A model generated the notes under the pieces. It was given only the letters and a program-made list of their open reading frames with translations. It did no database searches and was not told the origin of the DNA. The translations under genes and the position numbers were made by a program. Below, piece by piece: positions 8,520-16,086 of a stretch of 64,000 nt of DNA (positions are counted from its first letter, which is position 1; every line of letters begins with the position of its first letter). This DNA comes from an uncultured Oscillospiraceae bacterium (GTDB lineage Bacteria > Bacillota > Clostridia > Oscillospirales > Oscillospiraceae): assembly GCA_934512135.1 (NCBI GenBank), contig CAKSWT010000006.1:1-64000 (forward strand), read 5' to 3'.

Positions 8520-8974
8520 TCCTGTCGCTCCTCTGGGATCCCAAGCTCCTGGGTCATGTACTGGGACAGCATATTCCGCTGCCGAGCCGTCAGGCTTCCC
8601 CGAATGACCGCCCGCCATGGGATGGGATAGACCTCCGTCACACGAGTTTCCACCTCCACCTGGACGCTGGCCCCGCATTCTTCGGCCTTGTCCAATATAT
8701 ATGTCTCCGCCTCCTGAGATATGAGGCCGGAGAGCAGATCATTTGCCCCGGCGGAAAAGTCCTGGGTGTCCAGAGGATCTCCATAGCCCCGGCGGACCAG
8801 CGTCTCCGCCGCCGACAGGGTGTCCAGCTGCGCCAACGGTCCGAACACCGCCAAAAGCACCAGCAGTCCTGCCCCCAGTCTTGCCCCTCGACCGGCTCCC
8901 TCTTTGGGGGCGATTCGCCGGATCAGCGCCGCCAGAATGGCCGCCGCCGTCACTGCCGTCAAATAGGCCCTCAT
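8504..8974 (-). CDS. spoIIIAF: Stage III sporulation protein AF
   Basis: 156 residues from the ATG at 8974, which overlaps the spoIIIAE stop as ATGA, a typical coupled junction. Two membrane helices lie near residues 5-20 and 30-48. A soluble alpha/beta domain ending in EERQEWWSM follows. In Bacillus, SpoIIIAF is a ring-domain component of the SpoIIIA complex. The open frame extends upstream to 9163, but that part is an out-of-frame reading of spoIIIAE. Confidence 0.88.
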   Translation of the reverse strand: MRAYLTAVTAAAILAALIRRIAPKEGAGRGARLGAGLLVLLAVFGPLAQLDTLSAAETLVRRGYGDPLDTQDFSAGANDLLSGLISQEAETYILDKAEECGASVQVEVETRVTEVYPIPWRAVIRGSLTARQRNMLSQYMTQELGIPEERQEWWSM

Positions 8975-10020
8975 CCCATATTCACCCGCAGAAAGCACAC
9001 ACATCCGATCAGCAGCATCAGGGTGCAGGTCCCCGTTACGGCGGTCAGCAGGCCCACCGCTCCGGCCATGGCCTGGATCAGCCCGGACAGTTCCTTCTCC
9101 CCCACCGCTCCTGCGGCGGCGGCGGTCCCCTTCAGCAGAAGATACTGGCACCCGGTCTGACAAAAGGGCAGGATTCCCATGGCCAGGACCCCCAGCATTC
9201 CAAATACGCCCAGGCTACCGCGAAGCAAATCCGCGCTCACCAGCAGCGTCTCCGAGGCATCGGCAATCATGCTGCCCACCACCGGCACCGCCGTGGAAAT
9301 GGTCAGCTTGGCCGCCTTAATGGCCGCGGTGTCAGCGCTACCCCGGATGACCCCGGTGACAGACAGATAGGCCGTAAACCCCAGCACCGCCAGCTTCAAT
9401 CCGTTTCCCAGGAGCTGCTTCAGCGTATCCCCCGCCAGCTTTAGACTTCCGTCTCCCACGGCGCTGTCCGCAATCATCAGGGCCATATAACAGGAGATTC
9501 CCGGGAGAAACAACGTTTCCACCACCTGGGTCATGACGCTGCACACCAGTGCGGTAATTCCATAGAGGGCCGTGGAGGTTCCTACCGCCCCACCGGCTGC
9601 CGCCGCAGTCGCCAGTCCCGCAAACAAGAACCCGGAGAACCTGGTCATGGTGTCAACCGTCCTGGCCGCGGTGGAGAAAAAGCCGGAGATGCTCCCCAGG
9701 GAGATACTTCCAATGGCCAGCACACCTGCCAGGACCATGGCCGAGGCGCTGGCCCCCTGACCTCGGAGCAATGCCGTCAGCAGCACAATACAGAAGATCT
9801 GGCTGCACAGCCCCAGGGCCGTTTTCAGTGCGCCTCCGCTGCGCTCCACCGCCCCGGAGAGTATGCGGCCAAGATCCGGCTCCTCCTCCGCTCCCAGCAG
9901 CTCCCGGGCCTCCTGGGGCAGCGCCGCCTCAATGGCCCCGGTATCCACCAGCTCCTCTGCGGCAAAGGCCCTGCCTGTCAATCCCAGAAGCACCGCCAGC
10001 AGGATGATTGCTTTTCTCAT
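8971..10020 (-). CDS. spoIIIAE: Stage III sporulation protein AE
   Basis: 349 residues. An N-terminal signal peptide (MRKAIILLAVLLGLTGRAFA) precedes a short soluble part and seven or eight membrane helices. It is the large polytopic membrane component of the SpoIIIA channel, thought to form the membrane core of the complex. The middle helices are unusually rich in Ala and Gly (for example LATAAAAGGAVGTSTALYG). It lies 12 bases after spoIIIAD. Confidence 0.93.
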   Translation of the reverse strand: MRKAIILLAVLLGLTGRAFAAEELVDTGAIEAALPQEARELLGAEEEPDLGRILSGAVERSGGALKTALGLCSQIFCIVLLTALLRGQGASASAMVLAGVLAIGSISLGSISGFFSTAARTVDTMTRFSGFLFAGLATAAAAGGAVGTSTALYGITALVCSVMTQVVETLFLPGISCYMALMIADSAVGDGSLKLAGDTLKQLLGNGLKLAVLGFTAYLSVTGVIRGSADTAAIKAAKLTISTAVPVVGSMIADASETLLVSADLLRGSLGVFGMLGVLAMGILPFCQTGCQYLLLKGTAAAAGAVGEKELSGLIQAMAGAVGLLTAVTGTCTLMLLIGCVCFLRVNMG

Positions 10021-10032
10021 GACGCTCCTCCG

Positions 10033-10416
10033 TTAAAGTTTTGCCATCAGATCCAGCACACTTTGCAGCAGCGGCAGCATCACATAAAATCCGGCAATCC
10101 CTCCTGCCAGCTGCAAAACACCGCCGATGGTCTTTTCTCCGGCATCCTCACAGACGTTTTTTCCGATCTCCGTAAGGAAGCCGATGGCCAGGCACTTTAT
10201 CACCGGGGCCGTGACCCCCTGGCTCAGTCCCGCCTGCCGCTGCAGGCTCCGGGCAAAGGTCAGCACCGGCTTCATCAGCTCCAGGGTCAGCAGGGTGATG
10301 GCCAAAACCACCGCCATGGCCACCAAGGCGCCGTAGGCGCCGTTTTCCCGCCGGACCGTCAGCGCCAAAATGGCCCCGGCCGCCGCCAGACCTGCGCATT
10401 TCATAACCGTATCCAT
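10033..10416 (-). CDS. spoIIIAD: Stage III sporulation protein AD
   Basis: 127 residues with four predicted membrane helices and the conserved segment PVIKCLAIGFLTEIGKNVCEDAGE. It is paralogous to SpoIIIAC, and both are small integral membrane parts of the forespore channel. The start overlaps the spoIIIAC stop by one base (TGATG), so translation is coupled. Confidence 0.92.
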   Translation of the reverse strand: MDTVMKCAGLAAAGAILALTVRRENGAYGALVAMAVVLAITLLTLELMKPVLTFARSLQRQAGLSQGVTAPVIKCLAIGFLTEIGKNVCEDAGEKTIGGVLQLAGGIAGFYVMLPLLQSVLDLMAKL

Positions 10417-10610
10417 CAGAAGTGGAACAGGGTTTTCACCAGGTCGAAGAGCTCCGCAATTTTCTGCACGATAATCATCAAAACCACCACCAGCCCCGCC
10501 AGGGTAGTCATGGTGGCCTGCTCCTCCCGCCCGGACCGCACCAGCACCTGATTGAGAATGGACACAATCATCCCCACCGCTGCGATTTTAAAAATAAGGT
10601 CAATTTCCAT
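10416..10610 (-). CDS. spoIIIAC: Stage III sporulation protein AC
   Basis: 64 residues, two membrane helices (about 5-24 and 33-55), matching the usual length of SpoIIIAC. The connecting loop NQVLVRSGREEQATM is the conserved part. It lies 10 bases after spoIIIAB and overlaps spoIIIAD by one base. Confidence 0.92.
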   Translation of the reverse strand: MEIDLIFKIAAVGMIVSILNQVLVRSGREEQATMTTLAGLVVVLMIIVQKIAELFDLVKTLFHF

Positions 10611-10620
10611 GGCGTGCTCC

Positions 10621-11133
10621 CTACAGCAAAATCACGATCAGCGCCAGGCCCCCGCACAGGGAGGCAGTCAAAGACGCCTTGGCCCGGCGCCGAATGGTGT
10701 TCTCCGCCTCGGCAATCAGTCCATCGGTCTGCTGCTTATACAGATTCAGCGCCCTGGCCTGTCCCCCCAGGTCGTATCGTCCTAGGCAGCCCCCCAGCTC
10801 CAGGAGAATCCGCCGTTCCTCCTGGCCCAGGGCCATGCCGCTATGCTCCAGCTGGAGCCGCATGGCGGTCTGCGGAGGTCTTCCGGTCACTGCGGTCATT
10901 TCCACTGCGGTGCCTTGAAAGAACTGCCCCAGGTCCCCGCCCAGCTGCTGTCCCACCGTCTCAAAGAGCTCCGCCACCGGCGGCATGCGCAGCTCCATTT
11001 CCCCCTGCATCAGCTCCAGGGCCAGCCGAAGCTGCCGCCGCAGGCGAAGCTGCTGCTGCATTCCCTGCCGGGATGCCCATCCGCTCATCAGCGAAGCCAC
11101 CGCCACAAAACACGCTCCCACTATTTTCAGCAT
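10621..11133 (-). CDS. spoIIIAB: Stage III sporulation protein AB
   Basis: 170 residues. Membrane helices at the N-terminus (MLKIVGACFVAVASLMSG) and at the extreme C-terminus flank a helical region resembling the type II secretion GspF fold. The start is the normal family start and is preceded by GGGGGG. About 173 bases of its 5' end are also covered by the frame of spoIIIAA, because spoIIIAA lacks a stop codon at the usual place (see findings). Confidence 0.9.
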   Translation of the reverse strand: MLKIVGACFVAVASLMSGWASRQGMQQQLRLRRQLRLALELMQGEMELRMPPVAELFETVGQQLGGDLGQFFQGTAVEMTAVTGRPPQTAMRLQLEHSGMALGQEERRILLELGGCLGRYDLGGQARALNLYKQQTDGLIAEAENTIRRRAKASLTASLCGGLALIVILL

Positions 11134-12004
11134 ATCCCCCCAGCCTTTCCATCTGTACTAGTTTTCGCTGTCTCAGGGTGATGCACCAGGAGAAGGTCCC
11201 CTCCTCCAGCAGCTCCCGGAACCCCCTTCTCCGCCGGAGGGACGCCAGGTTCTCGCCGTGCGCCGTGGCAAACACCGCCACACCGCTGGCCGATGCCTCT
11301 CCCACGGCGGACAGTTCCTCCGGTCCGGCCAGCTCGTCCACCGCCAGCACTTGGGGATTCATCACCCGGAGCAGCAGCCCCATGGCCTGGGCCTTAGGGC
11401 ACCCGGTGAGTACGTCTGTGGCAGGCCCCAGATCCAGCTGAGGCACCCCCTCCCGGGCTGCGGACAGCTCCCGTCGTTCGTCGGCCACGCTGACCCGAAT
11501 CCCCCGCTGGCTCACCAGACGGATCAAATCCCTGAGAAAGGTGGTTTTCCCCTGGCCCGGCGGGGAGACAATCAGCACCGAAGGCACCGCCTCCTCTTTT
11601 AGAAGCCTGTCCGCCGCCTCTGCCGCCACTCCCTGACACTGCCGGGCAAACCGGATGACCATGGAATTCACATGTCGTAGGCCACAAAGACGCCCCTCTT
11701 GGATCAGGGCCTCTCCGCACAGTCCCATTCGGTCTCCCTGGTCCAGCGGCAGAAACAGTCCCCGTTCCTCCCCGCGAAGGGCATAGGGAGAAAACCCCGT
11801 GGCGCGGTTCAGCAAATCCCTGAGCAGCTGCTCCGTCACCGGAATGGAGCCGCCTCTGTATGTCAGCAGCTCCTCTCCCCAGGGATACACCGCTCTCACC
11901 TCTCCGCCACGGCGGAGCCGAAGCTCCATAAGCTGCTGTAGCCGCTGCCGGGGAAGCTGTCCCACGGCCTCTTGAAGCTCCGGGGTCAGGGTCTTTCGTT
12001 CCAT
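10961..12004 (-). CDS. spoIIIAA: Stage III sporulation protein AA (ATPase)
   Basis: A 347-residue frame. This is the secretion-type AAA ATPase of the SpoIIIA channel. The Walker A motif is SPPGQGKTTFLRDL and the Walker B motif is VLAVDELAGPEE. The family part ends near residue 290 (ITLRQRKLVQMERLGGYAEN). The last 57 residues are Ala/Gly-rich and are read out of frame through spoIIIAB, so they may not be functional. The start at 12004 has GGAGG eight bases upstream. It is the first gene of the operon, behind a sigma-E type promoter. Confidence 0.9.
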   Translation of the reverse strand: MERKTLTPELQEAVGQLPRQRLQQLMELRLRRGGEVRAVYPWGEELLTYRGGSIPVTEQLLRDLLNRATGFSPYALRGEERGLFLPLDQGDRMGLCGEALIQEGRLCGLRHVNSMVIRFARQCQGVAAEAADRLLKEEAVPSVLIVSPPGQGKTTFLRDLIRLVSQRGIRVSVADERRELSAAREGVPQLDLGPATDVLTGCPKAQAMGLLLRVMNPQVLAVDELAGPEELSAVGEASASGVAVFATAHGENLASLRRRRGFRELLEEGTFSWCITLRQRKLVQMERLGGYAENSGSVFCGGGFADERMGIPAGNAAAASPAAAASAGPGADAGGNGAAHAAGGGAL

Positions 12005-12025
12005 TGCACTCGCCTCCTGCCCTAC

Positions 12026-12055
12026 AGACTATGACCTGTCCCAGGGGAATATACC
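12026..12055 (-). promoter_or_regulatory. Sigma-E type promoter of the spoIIIA operon
   Basis: On the minus strand, GGTATATT (12048-12055) resembles the sigma-E -35 box. It is followed after exactly 14 bases by CATAGTCT (12026-12033), which matches six of eight positions of the CATACAHT -10 box. In Bacillus this operon is transcribed by sigma-E in the mother cell. There is no sigma-A promoter in the same gap. Confidence 0.7.
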
Positions 12056-12063
12056 CTGGACGC

Positions 12064-12098
12064 AAAAAAGGACTGCCCTCCATAGAAGGCAGTCCTTT
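12064..12098 (-). terminator. Intrinsic terminator of secD-secF
   Basis: An 11-bp stem (AAAGGACTGCC with GGCAGTCCTTT) followed by TTTTTT on the minus strand, 12 bases after the secF stop codon. Confidence 0.92.
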
Positions 12099-12109
12099 CT
12101 GATATGAGA

Positions 12110-13018
12110 TTACGCGGCTTTTTTCTTGCCCTTGCGGCCCACGCCCTTCAGGCGCACCCAGACATTGCCGGAGAGGAACACAGAGGAATAGCAGCCCGCC
12201 AGCACACCCACAAACAGGGGCCAGCAGAAGTTCCGGATGGAGGTCACACCCAGGATGATGACCACAGTGATGGTCAGGAGAGTGGTGACGGTGGTGTTCA
12301 CGGAACGGGTCATGGTCTGCCAGATGCTCTTGTTCATCACCTCCCCAAAGTCTGCCTTGGGGTTGGCCTTGGCATTTTCCCGGGCCCGGTCAAACACCAC
12401 GATGGTGGCATTGATGGAGTAGCCCAGAATGGTCAGTGCCGCGGCGATGAAGTTGATATTAAAGGGGATGCGGAAGATGATATAGGCGGAGAGCATCACC
12501 AGCAGGTCATGGCACAGGGAGCATACCGCAGCCAGGCCGGACCGGAAATCAAAGCGGATGCCGATATACACCAGCATGCACAGCACAGCCACCAGGGCAG
12601 AGATAATGGCAGAGTTCCGCAGGTCCTCGCTGACCGAGGCAGAGACGGAGCTGCTGGACACCACCTCCGCATCGGGGTAGTTCTCCTGGATGGTGGCAGT
12701 CAGCTGATCTCTGGTCTCCACAGGGACGTACAGGGACTTGACTACCACCTGTGTGCCGGTATCGCCAGAGGTGGTCACGCTGGAGAGCTTGCCCTCCAGG
12801 ACCTCCTTGGCCAGGTGCTCCACCTCTGTGGTGTCCGCCTGCTGCCTGAGGTCATAGGTCATGGTGACGCCGCCCAGGAAGTCCACGTCCATGTTAAAGA
12901 GGTTCAGCCCAAAGGGCATGGCCACCAGGCCCACTACACCGGTGGCAATAAAGACAATGGCGACAATCAGGAAGATTTTAAAATGCTTGACGATGTCGAA
13001 CTTTGGATTCTGAAACAT
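12110..13018 (-). CDS. secF: Protein translocase subunit SecF
   Basis: 302 residues. The first membrane helix (FKIFLIVAIVFIATGVVGLV) is followed by a periplasmic-type domain and five further helices. Family motifs include DVDFLGGVTMTYD, LGYSINATIVVFDRARENAK, and the RSVNTTVTTLLTI segment. With SecD it uses the proton gradient to help pull exported proteins through SecYEG. The C-terminal tail is short and lysine-rich. It begins one base after the secD stop. Confidence 0.96.
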   Translation of the reverse strand: MFQNPKFDIVKHFKIFLIVAIVFIATGVVGLVAMPFGLNLFNMDVDFLGGVTMTYDLRQQADTTEVEHLAKEVLEGKLSSVTTSGDTGTQVVVKSLYVPVETRDQLTATIQENYPDAEVVSSSSVSASVSEDLRNSAIISALVAVLCMLVYIGIRFDFRSGLAAVCSLCHDLLVMLSAYIIFRIPFNINFIAAALTILGYSINATIVVFDRARENAKANPKADFGEVMNKSIWQTMTRSVNTTVTTLLTITVVIILGVTSIRNFCWPLFVGVLAGCYSSVFLSGNVWVRLKGVGRKGKKKAA

Positions 13019-13019
13019 T

Positions 13020-14348
13020 TTAGTTCTCCTCCTTTTTCCCGGGCTTTGCGCCGTAGAGCGCAGGGTTGGTGGCCTTCAGCGGCACCAGGCATTTCATCAG
13101 GAACTGGGTGATAAACAGCATCACGATCATGCTGAGGATAACGCCGATAAACAGAGTCTTGGCGAAGCCAACGGTGGTGCCGGTACCCAGCTTCCAGAGC
13201 ACCACAGCGGCAATGATAGTGGTGACATTGGAGTCAATAATGGCGGTCATGGCGTGCTTATAGCCGGCGTCAATGGCGGCCCGCACCGTCTTTCCGTTGT
13301 TGATCTCCTCCTTGACTCGCTCAAAGGTGATCACGTTGGCGTCAACCGCCATGCCGATGGTCAGGATGATACCCGCAATACCGGGCAGGCTCAGGTTCAG
13401 CTTGGCAATGGAAGCCACCACCAGGAACAGTGCCGTGTAGAACAGCAGCGCCACACTGGCAATCACACCCGGCAGCCGATAGACGATAATCATAAAGAGA
13501 ATCACCAGTGCAACGCCAATGGCGCCGGCCACCAGAGAGGTGGAAAGGCTTCTCTCGCCCAGGGATGCGCCTACACTCTCCATCTTCACGTTCTCCAGGG
13601 AGAAGGGAAGCTGGCCTGCGGCGATAATGTCTGCCAGATATGTGGCGTACTCCGAATCCGAGTCATTGCCCAGGGTGATAATGGCGGAATCCGAGTCAAT
13701 GCCGGAGCTTGCGTATTTGGAATCCACCTGGGGCTGAGAAATCATGGTGTCATCCAGGAAAATCCCCACATAGTTCTGGCCGGAGGCCATGGCTGCGGCG
13801 TATTTGGTCATCTCCATAAACTGCTGACGACCCTCGTCGGTGAACTCCAGGACCACATGCCACTTGGCCGCCCCGGTCTCATCCACAGCGCTGTACTCCG
13901 CCTTGGCGGACTTCAGTGCTTTTCCGGTCATAACCATGCCGGTACCGGCCTCCGCGTCATAGTCCGACGTACGGAACTCCACTACAGCAGTGGTGCCGAT
14001 TTTGGATGCGGCCTCCTCCGGATTGCTCACCGCAGGGATGTCCACCACAATCTGGTCGTCTCCCTGTCTCTGGACGGTAGCCTCAGAATAACCCAGGCTG
14101 TCCAGGCGCTGGCGGAGCATGGTCACTGCGGAGCTCATGCCGTCCGAAACGGCGGACGCGCTGGTGCCGTCAGGAATGGCGGCCTCGTAGGTGATCTCAG
14201 ATCCACCCACCAGATCCAGGCCCAGGGTCACGCCGTCTTCCACGCTCGGAATTTTGCAGAATCCCAGGTCCAGACCAAACGCCGCCGTGCATGCCATCAG
14301 CGCAATCAGCGCGACGACAATCACATAGGTGATGATACTCTTTTTCAT
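13020..14348 (-). CDS. secD: Protein translocase subunit SecD
   Basis: 442 residues, the short Gram-positive form. The signature LGLDLVGGSEITYEA follows the first membrane helix, then the P1 domain, then five C-terminal helices with GIAGIILTIGMAVDANVITFERVKEEI. The open frame starts at 14435, but the promoter -10 box lies at 14407-14412, so the ATG at 14348 (GGAGG upstream, MKKSIITYV) is the real start. SecD and SecF are separate genes rather than fused as in Bacillus. Confidence 0.96.
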   Translation of the reverse strand: MKKSIITYVIVVALIALMACTAAFGLDLGFCKIPSVEDGVTLGLDLVGGSEITYEAAIPDGTSASAVSDGMSSAVTMLRQRLDSLGYSEATVQRQGDDQIVVDIPAVSNPEEAASKIGTTAVVEFRTSDYDAEAGTGMVMTGKALKSAKAEYSAVDETGAAKWHVVLEFTDEGRQQFMEMTKYAAAMASGQNYVGIFLDDTMISQPQVDSKYASSGIDSDSAIITLGNDSDSEYATYLADIIAAGQLPFSLENVKMESVGASLGERSLSTSLVAGAIGVALVILFMIIVYRLPGVIASVALLFYTALFLVVASIAKLNLSLPGIAGIILTIGMAVDANVITFERVKEEINNGKTVRAAIDAGYKHAMTAIIDSNVTTIIAAVVLWKLGTGTTVGFAKTLFIGVILSMIVMLFITQFLMKCLVPLKATNPALYGAKPGKKEEN

Positions 14349-14406
14349 CGTTTGTCCGTGCCTCCTATACTTAGGAACCGAAAACGTTCCTGCACATGTA
14401 GGAATC

Positions 14407-14435
14407 ATTATATCGGTTGTTCTCCCTAAAGTCAA
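14407..14435 (-). promoter_or_regulatory. Sigma-A promoter of secD-secF
   Basis: TTGACT (14430-14435) and TATAAT (14407-14412) with a 17-base spacer. It begins right after the purB stop codon. Confidence 0.85.
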
Positions 14436-14458
14436 TTCAATTTGGTCATTTTTGGCGC

Positions 14459-15904
14459 TTAAACCTTCAGTTCGACCTCAGCGGCGTCCATCAGGTCCCG
14501 GTTTTTCTCCAGCACCGGCGCCACGCACTCCCGCAGGAACTCATCCACCTGCTCCGGGCACCGGCCGATATACCGGCTGGGCTCCAGATGCGCCGTCAGC
14601 TCCTCCTTGGTCATGCCAAAGAGCGGGTCGGCGGCAATCAGGTCAATGAGATTATTGGGCTTGCCCAGGTCCTTCACCTGGCGGCCGGCCTCCAGAGAAT
14701 GGACCCGGATGCGCTCATGAAGGTCCTGCCGGTTGCCTCCCCGCTTCACCGCATCCATCATAATGTTCTCGGTGGCCATAAAGGGAAGCTCCTCCAAGAT
14801 GTGCTTCTCAATCACCTTGCTGTGGACCACCAGGCCGGAGGCCACGTTCTGATAAATTCCAAGGATGGCGTCCACTGCCAGGAATGCCTCGGGAACCGAC
14901 AGGCGCTTGTTGGCGGAGTCGTCCAGGGTTCGCTCAAACCACTGGGTGGCGGCGGTGATCTGGGGATTCATCACGTCGGCCATCACATACCGGGCCAGGG
15001 CGCAAATCCGCTCGCAGCGCATGGGATTGCGCTTATAGGGCATGGCGGAGGACCCGATCTGGTTTTTCTCAAAGGGCTCCTCGATTTCCTTCATATGGGC
15101 CAGCAGCCGCATATCGTTGGCAAACTTGCTGGCAGACTGGGCGATGGCAGCCAGGGTAGAGATCACGCCGGAGTCCATCTTCCGGGAATAGGTCTGGCCG
15201 GACACCGGGACCACCCCTTCAAAGCCCATCTCCCGGGCAATCATCTCCTCCAGCTCCTTGACCTTCGCGTGATCGCCGTCAAACAGCTCCAGGAAGGACG
15301 CCTGGGTGCCGGTGGTGCCCTTGGAGCCCAAGAGCTTCAAGGTCCCCATGCGGAACTCCACTTCCTCCAGATCCATTAGCAGCTCGTTGATCCACAGGGT
15401 GGCCCGCTTGCCTACAGTGACCAGCTGCGCCGGCTGATAGTGGGTGTAGCCCAGCGTGGGCTCCGCCTTATGCTCTGCGGCAAACTGGGACAGCACACGG
15501 ATTACATTGACCAGACGCTTTTTAATCAGCTCCAGCCCCTCCCGCATGAGGATCACATCGGTATTGTCCCCCACATAGCAGCTGGTGGCCCCCAGGTGGA
15601 TAATGGGCATGGCCTTGGGGCACTGGGCACCAAAGGCGTGAACATGGGCCATTACGTCGTGACGGAGCCGCTTCTCCTCTTCCCGGGCCACGTCATAGTT
15701 GATCTGGTCCTTGTGGGCCTCCATCTCGTCGATCTGCTCCTGGGTAACCGGCAGTCCCAGGTTCATCTCCGCCCGGGCCAGGGCAATCCACAGACGCCGC
15801 CAGGTGGTGAATTTTTTGTCCTGAGAGAACAGATAGAGCATCTCCTCGCTGGCATAGCGACTGGACAACGGGCTTTCATACACAGCAGTACTGATAGTAA
15901 TCAT
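14459..15904 (-). CDS. purB: Adenylosuccinate lyase
   Basis: 481 residues from the ATG at 15904 (MITISTAVYESPLSSRYAS). It releases fumarate from SAICAR and from adenylosuccinate in purine synthesis. The fumarase-superfamily signature is GSSAMPYKRNPMRCER. An open frame continues to 16063, but that lies upstream of the promoter. The Shine-Dalgarno AAAGG directly abuts the chosen ATG, so the exact start is less certain; the in-frame ATG 42 bases upstream (15946) has no better site. Confidence 0.94.
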   Translation of the reverse strand: MITISTAVYESPLSSRYASEEMLYLFSQDKKFTTWRRLWIALARAEMNLGLPVTQEQIDEMEAHKDQINYDVAREEEKRLRHDVMAHVHAFGAQCPKAMPIIHLGATSCYVGDNTDVILMREGLELIKKRLVNVIRVLSQFAAEHKAEPTLGYTHYQPAQLVTVGKRATLWINELLMDLEEVEFRMGTLKLLGSKGTTGTQASFLELFDGDHAKVKELEEMIAREMGFEGVVPVSGQTYSRKMDSGVISTLAAIAQSASKFANDMRLLAHMKEIEEPFEKNQIGSSAMPYKRNPMRCERICALARYVMADVMNPQITAATQWFERTLDDSANKRLSVPEAFLAVDAILGIYQNVASGLVVHSKVIEKHILEELPFMATENIMMDAVKRGGNRQDLHERIRVHSLEAGRQVKDLGKPNNLIDLIAADPLFGMTKEELTAHLEPSRYIGRCPEQVDEFLRECVAPVLEKNRDLMDAAEVELKV

Positions 15905-15962
15905 CCTTTCAATGCGCCAGGGCGCATAGTCATTCCTATTTTCCATTGCTGCAAGGCCAAAG

Positions 15963-15983
15963 GGCAAGGGCGCCGCCCTTGCC
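15963..15983 (-). promoter_or_regulatory. Hairpin in the purB leader
   Basis: A 9-bp perfect stem (GGCAAGGGC with GCCCTTGCC, 3-base loop) in the 5' leader. A smaller hairpin (ATGCGC/GCGCAT) lies about 12 bases before the purB start. Neither is followed by a T tract. Their role is unknown. Confidence 0.45.
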
Positions 15984-15992
15984 AAACCCCAC

Positions 15993-16021
15993 AAAAAATG
16001 CACGGACAAAAGTCCGTGCAT
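15993..16021 (-). terminator. Intrinsic terminator of the aminotransferase gene
   Basis: A perfect 10-bp stem (ATGCACGGAC with GTCCGTGCAT, TTTT loop) followed by TTTTTG on the minus strand. It sits directly after the -10 box of the purB promoter, so purB transcripts should start inside its 5' arm and escape it. Confidence 0.85.
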
Positions 16022-16050
16022 ATTATAACGGATTTCTTTCGGTTTTTCCA
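16022..16050 (-). promoter_or_regulatory. Probable sigma-A promoter of purB
   Basis: TGGAAA (16045-16050) and TATAAT (16022-16027) with a 17-base spacer on the minus strand. The -35 box is weak. Confidence 0.6.
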
Positions 16051-16086
16051 CCCCTGAATGCAAAAAACTCCATGAATTGCGGAAAA

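Noticed and set aside
12005..12083. Extra coding sequence between secF and spoIIIAA
   Set aside because: The frame found there (minus strand, 11394-12083) runs over the secF terminator and antiparallel to the spoIIIAA frame logic; it is an off-frame reading of spoIIIAA.
15905..16063. N-terminal extension of PurB by 53 residues
   Set aside because: It lies upstream of the predicted promoter and through a terminator hairpin, and does not resemble the family.
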